NCBI GenBank assembly: GCA_021158465.1
Contig: JAGGUN010000027.1
Location: 1 to 64,000, forward strand
Source: a bacterium
GTDB taxonomy: Bacteria > UBP14 > UBA6098 > 4484-93
Length of the DNA: 64,000 bases
Direction of reading: 5' to 3'
Below are positions 36,739 through 43,895 of this stretch, one piece after another (position 1 is the first letter of the stretch; every line of letters starts with the position of its first letter). The translations under genes were made by a program, and so were the position numbers. The notes under the pieces were generated by a model. It saw nothing but the letters and a program-made list of their open reading frames with translations. It made no database searches and was not told where the DNA came from.

Positions 36739-36767
36739 AATTTAAGTGCTCTCTTCCCAAAAGTCAA
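36739..36767 (-). promoter_or_regulatory. dcw operon promoter
   Basis: Minus strand TTGACT (36767-36762), 17-nt spacer, TAAATT (36744-36739). The region between it and mraZ, on the minus strand, contains TGGGA, TGGGT, TGGAG and TGGAG. Some are spaced about 10 or 30 nt apart, reminiscent of the TGGGN direct repeats bound by MraZ in E. coli; the fit is imperfect. Confidence 0.7.
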
Positions 36768-36949
36768 GAGTTTTCTCTCTTTTTTCCTCGGTTTTTTCAT
36801 ACGGAGTTATTCTGGAGAATTACTTATAACTTATTGTCCTATAGAGAGATAACAGGTATTATCAATCGAATAATCTAAAAAAAGAGAAGAAACTCTGCTG
36901 GACACCATCCCCTTAGCGGAAACCTACTACACCAGGTTTCAAAAAACAT

Positions 36950-36977
36950 TTGACTTGCTGAAGGAAAAATATAAATT
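36950..36977 (+). promoter_or_regulatory. porGDAB promoter
   Basis: TTGACT (36950-36955), 16-nt spacer, TAAATT (36972-36977; TATAAA overlaps at 36970). The 7-bp inverted repeat at 36919-36940 lies just upstream of the -35. AAAGGAG ribosome-binding site at 37015-37021, 6 nt before the ATG. Confidence 0.6.
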
Positions 36978-37027
36978 AGATTTTTCAAGGAATGTGAATT
37001 CTGGAACATAGTTGAAAGGAGTAAGGT

Positions 37028-37597
37028 ATGGGAATGTTGGAGATACGTTGGCACGGGAGAGGTGGTCAGGGTGCAAAGACTGCATCCACCCTACTTGCTG
37101 CCGTTGCCATCGAGGAGGGGAAATATGGTCAAGGTTTCCCAGAATACGGTCCTGAAAGGGGTGGCGCTCCGATGAAGGGGTTCACAAGAATATCCGATGA
37201 ACCTATAAGATACCATTGCGGCATCTATCATCCCGACATAGTGGTTGTGCTTGACCCAACCCTCTTGCTGCTCGTCAATGTTACTGAAGGGCTGAAGGAG
37301 GGCGGCTCTTTGCTTGTCAACACTCCCCTATCACCAGATGAGGTAAGAAAAAGGTATGGGGTGAAGGTGGAAAAACTTTACACAATCGATGCAACAAAGA
37401 TATCTCTCGAGGAGATAGGTAAACCCATTCCCAATACACCGATGCTTGGTGCATTAATCAGGGCTATGGGTGGGATGATTTCATTAGAGACCGTTCTCAG
37501 TAATATAAGAAAGAAGTTTGCGAGGAAGTTCCCCGAGAAGGTTATTCAGGGGAACCTCAACGCCGTTAAGCGTGCTTACGAGGAGGTGAAGGGATAA
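37028..37597 (+). CDS. porG: 2-oxoacid:ferredoxin oxidoreductase, gamma subunit
   Basis: A 189-residue gamma subunit of the archaeal/Thermotoga-type four-subunit pyruvate (or other 2-oxoacid):ferredoxin oxidoreductase, which turns a 2-oxoacid, CoA and oxidised ferredoxin into acyl-CoA, CO2 and reduced ferredoxin. Start motif RWHGRGGQGAKTASTLLA, then GPERGGAP. First in porG-porD-porA-porB; its stop TAA shares one base with the porD ATG. Confidence 0.96.
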   Translation: MGMLEIRWHGRGGQGAKTASTLLAAVAIEEGKYGQGFPEYGPERGGAPMKGFTRISDEPIRYHCGIYHPDIVVVLDPTLLLLVNVTEGLKEGGSLLVNTPLSPDEVRKRYGVKVEKLYTIDATKISLEEIGKPIPNTPMLGALIRAMGGMISLETVLSNIRKKFARKFPEKVIQGNLNAVKRAYEEVKG

Positions 37598-37902
37598 TGG
37601 AAAACAAGAAAGGCTGGAAAGATGTTCCAATAGCGGGGCTCATTGTTGAACCGGGGAACTCCGTAGAATATAAGACGGGAAGTTGGAGGAGCTACCGTCC
37701 TGTCTGGCATCCGGAAAACTGCATCCATTGTCTATTCTGCTTCTATTACTGTCCTGATTCGGCAATTATGGTCAAGGATGGGAAGATGACAGGGATAAAC
37801 TATGATTTCTGCAAGGGGTGTGGAATCTGCGTTACTGAGTGCCCTACAAAGCCAGAGAAGCGAGCACTTGAGCTAAAACTTGAATCGGAATTTATCGAAT
37901 GA
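37597..37902 (+). CDS. porD: 2-oxoacid:ferredoxin oxidoreductase, delta (ferredoxin) subunit
   Basis: A 101-residue subunit with two [4Fe-4S] binding motifs, CIHCLFCFYYCP and CKGCGICVTECP. It passes electrons from the TPP-bearing beta subunit to ferredoxin. The N-terminal ~40 residues match the delta subunits that start by docking on alpha and beta. Coupled to porG by TAATG. porA begins 13 nt after its stop. Confidence 0.96.
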   Translation: MENKKGWKDVPIAGLIVEPGNSVEYKTGSWRSYRPVWHPENCIHCLFCFYYCPDSAIMVKDGKMTGINYDFCKGCGICVTECPTKPEKRALELKLESEFIE

Positions 37903-37915
37903 AAGGAGAGAACAA

Positions 37916-39100
37916 GTGGCTAAAAATCTTTTAGCACTGACAGGGAACGATGCGGGGGCATACGCTGTAAAGCAGGTACAGCCAGATGTCGCCGCTGTCT
38001 TCCCAATTACCCCGCAGACAGAGCTTATGCACAAGGTAGCTGAATATGTTGCCGATGGGGTAATAGACACGGAGCTTATAACCGTTGAGTCGGAGCATTC
38101 TGCAATGAGTGCAACCGTCGGAGCAGCCGCCGGGGGAGCGAGAACATTCACAGCAACAGCAGCAAACGGGTTCGCTCTTATGTGGGAGATTGTCTACATC
38201 GCATCGTCGCTGAGACTACCCATCGTTATGGCTCTCATCAACAGGGCACTATCCGCTCCCATCAATATCCATGGAGACCATTCCGACAGTATGGGCGGTC
38301 GAGATACCGGTTGGGTCCAACTTTACTCCGAGGGGGCACAGGAGGTCTACGATAACATCATTCAGGCATACAGAATTGCCGAGCACAAGGATGTTCTGCT
38401 CCCTGTTATGGCAACATTCGACGGTTTCATCATCTCACACACAACAGAGATTGTGGACACATTAACCGACGAGGTGGTAAGAAAATTTGTAGGCGAGTAT
38501 AAGCCAGCATACAGTCTATTGGATATAGACCATCCCATAACAGTTGGACCACTCGATCTATACGACTGGTACTTCGAGCATAAGCGTAGCCAAATAGAAG
38601 CCACCAAACATGCCAAGAGAGTTATCCTCGAAGTGGCAGATGAGTTCTACAAGCTGACAGGAAGAAGATATGGATACTTCGATGACTACAGGGTAGATGA
38701 TGCGGAAGCGGTTATCGTCGTGCTTGGAAGCGCAGCAGGGACAACAAAATGCGTTGTCGACAAGATGAGAAAAGATGGGAAGAAGGTTGGTGTTCTGAAA
38801 CTCCGCGTCTTCAGACCATTCCCAGCGGAAGAACTCGCCGATGCACTCAAAGATGTTCCCGTCGTTGGAGTGCTGGACAGAGCGGTATCGTTCGGGGGCT
38901 GGGGCGGTCCAGTGTTTAACGAACTGCGCTCCGCTATGTATAACCTGGAGAGGAGACCCGAGGTCGTCAACTACTATTACGGACTCGGTGGACGGGACAT
39001 CAACACGGAACAGATAGAAGAGACATTCAACACACTCCTGGAAATCGCCGAAACAGGAAAGGTCAAAGAACGGTTCGGATACATCGGACTGAGAGAATAG
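37916..39100 (+). CDS. porA: 2-oxoacid:ferredoxin oxidoreductase, alpha subunit
   Basis: 394 residues from the GTG at 37916, which has AAAGGAG in front; a TTG at 37880 in porD would give a longer but unlikely product. Contains the pyrimidine-binding part of the TPP site: NDAGAYAVKQ, FPITPQTELMHKV and ESEHSAMSATVGAAAGGART. Length and order fit the pyruvate-type family, although other 2-oxoacids are possible. Confidence 0.95.
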   Translation: MAKNLLALTGNDAGAYAVKQVQPDVAAVFPITPQTELMHKVAEYVADGVIDTELITVESEHSAMSATVGAAAGGARTFTATAANGFALMWEIVYIASSLRLPIVMALINRALSAPINIHGDHSDSMGGRDTGWVQLYSEGAQEVYDNIIQAYRIAEHKDVLLPVMATFDGFIISHTTEIVDTLTDEVVRKFVGEYKPAYSLLDIDHPITVGPLDLYDWYFEHKRSQIEATKHAKRVILEVADEFYKLTGRRYGYFDDYRVDDAEAVIVVLGSAAGTTKCVVDKMRKDGKKVGVLKLRVFRPFPAEELADALKDVPVVGVLDRAVSFGGWGGPVFNELRSAMYNLERRPEVVNYYYGLGGRDINTEQIEETFNTLLEIAETGKVKERFGYIGLRE

Positions 39101-39108
39101 GAGGGAAA

Positions 39109-40035
39109 ATGGCAATAAATATTAAGAAGCTCGCCAATGAGCCAGAACTCTTAGCAAGTGGTCATAGAGCCTGCGTTGGATGCACCGGGACAACAATCCT
39201 AAGACAGGTTCTAAGAGCATCTGGACCCAATACCGTAGTCTCCTTTGCAACAGGATGTATGGAGGTTGTAACAACTATATACCCATACACCGCCTGGCGC
39301 GTTCCATACATCCACAATGCGTTTGAGAACTCAGCAGCGACAATATCCGGCGTCGAAACCGCATACAGGGCACTACTGAAGAAAGGAAAGATAAACAAGA
39401 AGATAAACTTCATCGCATTCGGTGGAGACGGTGGAACATACGACATCGGACTGCAATCGCTGTCGGGCGCACTGGAACGAGGACACAATTTCCTGTACAT
39501 CTGCTACGACAACGAGGCATATATGAACACCGGCATCCAGCGCTCAGGAGCAACACCGAGAGGAGCCGCAACATCAACAACACCAGCCGGAAAGGTTATC
39601 CCAGGTAAGCCACAGAAAAGAAAAGACCTAACAGCAATCATTGCAGGACATCATATCCCTTATGTTGCGCAGGCGTCTCCACACAATTTCATCGACCTGA
39701 TGAAGAAGGTCCAGAAGGCGCTATCCATTGACGGACCCGCATTTATGAATGTTCTTATGCCGTGTCCTCGTGGATGGCGTTTCCCTGAGCCCGAAGGGAT
39801 AGATATAGCTCGTCACGCTGTCGAGACCTGCTTCTGGCCGTTATACGAAGTAGAAAACGGAGTCTACAAGATAAACTACATCCCGAAGAAGAAAGAGCCT
39901 CTCGAGAACTGGCTCAAGCGCCAGGGACGGTTTAAACATCTATTCACAACCCAAAACAGGCATATCATTGACGAGCTGCAGGCAGAAGTTGACAAGGACT
40001 GGGAAGAACTAAAAAATAGAGCAGGCGTGGAGTAA
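39109..40035 (+). CDS. porB: 2-oxoacid:ferredoxin oxidoreductase, beta subunit
   Basis: A 308-residue TPP-binding subunit. Iron-sulfur Cys22, Cys25 and Cys50 (ACVGCTGT, ATGC) and CPRGW near the C-terminus; TPP motif FGGDGGTYDIG...NEAYMNTG. Ribosome-binding site GGAGG, 8 nt after porA. Last gene of the operon; its end faces the P5C dehydrogenase gene with 24 nt between and no hairpin. Confidence 0.96.
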   Translation: MAINIKKLANEPELLASGHRACVGCTGTTILRQVLRASGPNTVVSFATGCMEVVTTIYPYTAWRVPYIHNAFENSAATISGVETAYRALLKKGKINKKINFIAFGGDGGTYDIGLQSLSGALERGHNFLYICYDNEAYMNTGIQRSGATPRGAATSTTPAGKVIPGKPQKRKDLTAIIAGHHIPYVAQASPHNFIDLMKKVQKALSIDGPAFMNVLMPCPRGWRFPEPEGIDIARHAVETCFWPLYEVENGVYKINYIPKKKEPLENWLKRQGRFKHLFTTQNRHIIDELQAEVDKDWEELKNRAGVE

Positions 40036-40059
40036 AGTCACACCTCACCCCACAGCCGC

Positions 40060-41610
40060 CTATATCTTCTCGGAGATCGCCTTCGCCTGCAGGAAGAGGA
40101 GAAGATAGTCCCTTCCGCCCGCCTTGGAGTCCGTGCCAGACATATTGAACCCGCCGAACGGATGAACACCAACCAAAGCAGCAGTGCACTTGCGATTGAT
40201 ATATAGATTCCCCGCAAATAGCCTCTTCTTTGCGTCGTATATCCGGAACCGGTCCTTGGAATAGAACGCACCTGTGAGTCCATAATCCGTCCCGTTGGCA
40301 ATTCGGACTATATCCTCATAATCGTTCGCCTTTATCACCGAGACGACGGGTCCAAATATCTCCTCTTGCGCAATCCTTGCTGTATCAGGAACATCAACAA
40401 ATACGGTAGGAGCAATGAAGTATCCCGTATCAGAAAGCCTTTCACCGCCGATAGCAAGCTTCGCTTCAGACTTACCTATATCGATGTAGTGCATTATCTT
40501 CTCCTCAGCCGCCGCGTTGACCACAGGTCCCATATGGTAGTTGTCTTTGTGAACAGGACCAACAGTGAGCTCCCGAGTAAGCCCCAGAACCTTATCAACG
40601 ACCTCATCATATATATCCTTATGGATAATTGCTCTTGAGCCGGCAGAACACTTCTGCCCCTGAAATCCGAAGGCTGATACCACTATCCCCTTAGCAACGG
40701 ATTCAGTATCTGCTGTCTCATCGGCAGCAACAAAGTCCTTGCCCCCCATCTCAAGAACCACACGCTTTATCCATTTCTGACCAGGGGAAATCTTTGCGGC
40801 AAGCTCATTTATGCGACATCCAACCTCTTTGGAACCCGTGAACGAGATGAACCGTATCTTGGGATGGGAAACAAGAGCATCACCTATCTTGCCACCGGGA
40901 CCAGGGATAAAGTTTATCGCCTCCGGTGGCAACCCAGCTTCAAGGAGAATCTTAACGAACTGATACCCTATTGTAGGTGAATCCGATGCCGGCTTCAGGA
41001 CAACAGTGTTCCCAGTAACCAGTGCAGAAGTTGTCATACCAACGAGTATCGCTCCTGGGAAGTTCCACGGCGGAATAATCGCACCTACACCAAGCGGGAT
41101 GTAGCGAAGCTCATTATACTCACCAGGGAGGGGAGTTAACCCCTTGGAAGATTCGCTATATCTTATCATCTCCCTGCCATAGAACTCCATGAAGTCGATT
41201 GCCTCGCAGACATCGGCATACCCCTCTATCCAAGGCTTCCCGACCTCAAAAACCTCCCAGGCGGTAAGCTCAAATATCTTCTTCCGAGCGAGCTCCGCTG
41301 CTTTGAAAAGAACGATTGCTCTATCCTCTGGACTATGATTAGCCCAAACAGGAAAATATCTGTTCGCTGCCTCGACAGCATCGTTCACTATATCGGCTGT
41401 CGCTCTGTTGAAAACTCCGACAACCTGCTCCTTCTCGGATGGGTTCCTGCTCTCGAATTTCTCGCTCGATTCTATCCACTTCCCTCCAACAAGCAGCTTA
41501 TATTCTTTCCCTAACTGACCTGCAACATTCTCGAGCGCCAGCCTCATCCTCTTTGCTACATCGGGGTCAGCAAAATCAACATAAGGCTGGTTTCTAAATG
41601 GTGGATACAT
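40060..41610 (-). CDS. rocA: 1-pyrroline-5-carboxylate dehydrogenase
   Basis: A 516-residue aldehyde-dehydrogenase-family enzyme that oxidises P5C/glutamate semialdehyde to glutamate with NAD+. Catalytic Cys321 in FQGQKCSAGSR and Glu287 in LEMGGKD; PWNFPGAI at ~182-189; the length and N-terminal FRNQPYVDF segment fit the RocA/PutA-C subgroup. No proline dehydrogenase is nearby, so ornithine or free P5C may be the source. AAAAAGGAGG ribosome-binding site. Confidence 0.95.
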   Translation of the reverse strand: MYPPFRNQPYVDFADPDVAKRMRLALENVAGQLGKEYKLLVGGKWIESSEKFESRNPSEKEQVVGVFNRATADIVNDAVEAANRYFPVWANHSPEDRAIVLFKAAELARKKIFELTAWEVFEVGKPWIEGYADVCEAIDFMEFYGREMIRYSESSKGLTPLPGEYNELRYIPLGVGAIIPPWNFPGAILVGMTTSALVTGNTVVLKPASDSPTIGYQFVKILLEAGLPPEAINFIPGPGGKIGDALVSHPKIRFISFTGSKEVGCRINELAAKISPGQKWIKRVVLEMGGKDFVAADETADTESVAKGIVVSAFGFQGQKCSAGSRAIIHKDIYDEVVDKVLGLTRELTVGPVHKDNYHMGPVVNAAAEEKIMHYIDIGKSEAKLAIGGERLSDTGYFIAPTVFVDVPDTARIAQEEIFGPVVSVIKANDYEDIVRIANGTDYGLTGAFYSKDRFRIYDAKKRLFAGNLYINRKCTAALVGVHPFGGFNMSGTDSKAGGRDYLLLFLQAKAISEKI

Positions 41611-41664
41611 ACCGCGCCTCCTTTTTACACTTATTTAACACTTGCCTTGCACCAAAGGTTAATT

Positions 41665-41692
41665 AATATAAATCTTAGCAGGATAAAAGCAA
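41665..41692 (-). promoter_or_regulatory. Possible rocA promoter
   Basis: Minus strand TTGCTT (41692-41687), 16-nt spacer, TATATT (41670-41665). A CCTTGC (41645-41650)/GCAAGG (41689-41694) inverted pair brackets the -10. Confidence 0.45.
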
Positions 41693-41703
41693 GGTTTTTC
41701 GGG

Positions 41704-41732
41704 TTGACTTTTTAAGAAAACTGCCTTAAGTT
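41704..41732 (+). promoter_or_regulatory. Promoter for Kazal-domain protein gene
   Basis: TTGACT (41704-41709), 17-nt spacer, TAAGTT (41727-41732). The ATG at 41744 is only 11 nt on, with no Shine-Dalgarno, so the leader would be only a few nt. Confidence 0.55.
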
Positions 41733-41743
41733 ATACCAAAAGT

Positions 41744-43894
41744 ATGGGTAAATCAAAGAGTATTTTGTTCATTTCGTCAATCGTCTTCGTTCTTCCTGTA
41801 ATTGTCGTTTCCGGTGCCTTTGCTGATACGGTAATAGTCGAGGAGAGCGGATATTTCTGTGTGGTGCTCAATTCCACTGGAGCCAGCACCTGTTATCATG
41901 CCTTTGGAATCTTTGCCCCTGACAGCTTCGATATTGCTGACACCGTTAGAAACCATCTTGGAGACACGCTTTTTATAGGCTATTTCCCTGCGGGGACAGA
42001 GCTTGTTTTCTTCATTCGGACAATGGGGGGTGTCTGCGGATTTCATCAGTACTTTTCCAATGACCCGTCAAGATGCCATATACTCTATCTGGGAACAAAT
42101 CGATGGCAACTTCGCTTCGAGGACTGGACAGACGGCTCCTTCGACGATGTGGTCGCTGACATATTCCAATGTTCTGGGATACATGAGATTCGCGCAACAA
42201 TAATTGAACCTCTGTCCACCAGCTGGACAAGTTGCTCCGACCAGGGGATAATAATGCATATAAGCTCTATGATTACCGAATGTTCCGGGGAGTTTCTCTC
42301 AGACAGCGGAGAGGTGCCTGATGTTCTGCTTCTGGGATACTGGGATGGTGACGGCGACCCACTGGGAGATGCCGGATTGTCGGGCATAAACCCATCCGAA
42401 GGGGATGTAACCCTTGGAAATGTCTGGACAATGGGTTCCACACATCTTATGCCACATCCCGAGATGCCCAATGTTGGTGGTATTGACTTCACAGACATCT
42501 GGCCAGGTAGCAACCGTATGGCTTATCTCCATTTCTATATATGCTCTCCAGATGAAAGGGATATCTACCTGGTGCTGATGACGGACGATGACCTGATGGT
42601 CTGGCTGGACGGAGATTCTATCTATGCAGAACACTCTCATGTCATAGACGATCCGGACACGATCACAGTTCACCTGAGTGCAGGTTATCACTCATTTCTT
42701 TTCTGGGTCTGCAACTACCTTACCCATTACTGGTGGGTCAAGTGGCGCTTCGTGGACGAGCTCGGAGCTCCTATTACCGACCTCTACTATGCCGTGGATT
42801 CATTGGAAGCAACGGCAACAGCCTCATCCTGCCCCATCGATACCACATCCATAGATTTCACGGTCGAAGGGGTTCACTATTCCGTCGGTGAGGGTTACCT
42901 CACATTCACCGATGATTCAGTGCTCACCTGGACGCCCATCCCTCCGGACACATTCGAGGATGGCGACACGGTCTCTGTCTGCCTTATGTCTGCAGACGAT
43001 ACCTGCGGTGGAACTCTCGAGCTACCTGTCTGCTGGAATTTCTATGTCGATTTGACCCCACCTGCTATATGGGGAATCTCTCCTCCACCAGATTCTGTTG
43101 TCTTCGACTCTCTTTCTTCTGTTCGGTTCTGCATATTCGATTCTCTATCCGGTCTCGACACCTCGACTATCGAGGTATCATTCGACGGGACTCTGGCAGA
43201 GAGGAGCATTACCTGGGTAAGAGACCACTGGGTAGTTGTCGCCGTTCCGGAGAGTTCACTGACAGGAGATAGCGTCCGCATCTGTATCAGTGCAACCGAC
43301 ACGACCGACTACTGCGAAGACAATATACTGGATACCTGTTTCACAATCTATATAGAGCCCTGTCCACCGGCGGATGCCTGGGTTATATGCCCACTCCCCT
43401 GCGAGTCATTCTCATCCTGCTCGACACAGGTGATAATATTCGGCTTCAAGGATACGATGGGAGGACAAATAGACACGATGAGGGTCTACTTCACCGTCCG
43501 TGTGGTCAATCGAACAGGAGGCACAGATTCCTCCTATATCCTCTCTGAGCCGACAGAGTTTATTGAGTTTACGGATGACACAATCGCTGCTGTCTGGGGG
43601 AACTGGTCGGACAGAGATAGCGTTATCATATCGCTCGATTCGCTCTACACAACCTCGGGCTGCCTGACAGTATTCCGTGGCTGCCACCTCAATTCGGATT
43701 GTGACGAGCCAGATGAGTTTTGCAGGAAAGCCACAGGGAATTGCGATGGACCAGGGATATGTGTCGAGCGACCGACTGTTTGCCCGAGCGTATGGGACCC
43801 TGTCTGTGGCTGCGATGGCAGAACCTACGCAAACGAATGCGTCGCCCACTCAAGCGGTGTCAATGTCCTGCATTGGGGCGAATGCTCAAAATAA
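41744..43894 (+). CDS. Secreted protein with DUF4114-, PA14-like and Kazal-type domains
   Basis: A 716-residue protein. Signal peptide to ~27 (ending GAFA). Residues ~60-140 look like DUF4114 (FHQYFSNDPSRCHILYLG, WQLRFEDWTDGSFDDVV). Residues ~200-345 resemble a PA14-type domain (MTDDDLMVWLDGDSIY). Ig-like beta domains follow (~345-640). The last ~37 residues, after a Cys-rich linker (DCDEPDEFC...NCDGPGIC), are a Kazal-type inhibitor fold: CPSVWDPVCGCDGRTYANEC, ending GEC. Kazal domains usually block serine proteases. There is no NPFN sorting domain, unlike most neighbours. No Shine-Dalgarno. The stop is 1 nt from the convergent gene's stop. Possible roles are defence against external proteases or surface binding (inference). 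Confidence 0.87.
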   Translation: MGKSKSILFISSIVFVLPVIVVSGAFADTVIVEESGYFCVVLNSTGASTCYHAFGIFAPDSFDIADTVRNHLGDTLFIGYFPAGTELVFFIRTMGGVCGFHQYFSNDPSRCHILYLGTNRWQLRFEDWTDGSFDDVVADIFQCSGIHEIRATIIEPLSTSWTSCSDQGIIMHISSMITECSGEFLSDSGEVPDVLLLGYWDGDGDPLGDAGLSGINPSEGDVTLGNVWTMGSTHLMPHPEMPNVGGIDFTDIWPGSNRMAYLHFYICSPDERDIYLVLMTDDDLMVWLDGDSIYAEHSHVIDDPDTITVHLSAGYHSFLFWVCNYLTHYWWVKWRFVDELGAPITDLYYAVDSLEATATASSCPIDTTSIDFTVEGVHYSVGEGYLTFTDDSVLTWTPIPPDTFEDGDTVSVCLMSADDTCGGTLELPVCWNFYVDLTPPAIWGISPPPDSVVFDSLSSVRFCIFDSLSGLDTSTIEVSFDGTLAERSITWVRDHWVVVAVPESSLTGDSVRICISATDTTDYCEDNILDTCFTIYIEPCPPADAWVICPLPCESFSSCSTQVIIFGFKDTMGGQIDTMRVYFTVRVVNRTGGTDSSYILSEPTEFIEFTDDTIAAVWGNWSDRDSVIISLDSLYTTSGCLTVFRGCHLNSDCDEPDEFCRKATGNCDGPGICVERPTVCPSVWDPVCGCDGRTYANECVAHSSGVNVLHWGECSK

Positions 43895-43895
43895 A

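Larger units (their letters stand above)
36687..37027. other. Divergent intergenic region between mraZ and por
   Basis: About 340 nt without a gene. It holds a minus-strand promoter for dcw (36739-36767), TGG(G/A)-type repeats near it, a plus-strand promoter for por (36950-36977) and a perfect 7-bp inverted repeat GAAACCT/AGGTTTC (36919-36925, 36934-36940). Nothing else recognisable between 36780 and 36915. Confidence 0.6.

Noticed and set aside
36919-36940. Hairpin considered as an intrinsic terminator of the dcw or por region
   Set aside because: On the + strand it is followed by an A run, and on the minus strand the T run precedes the stem, so it does not fit a terminator.
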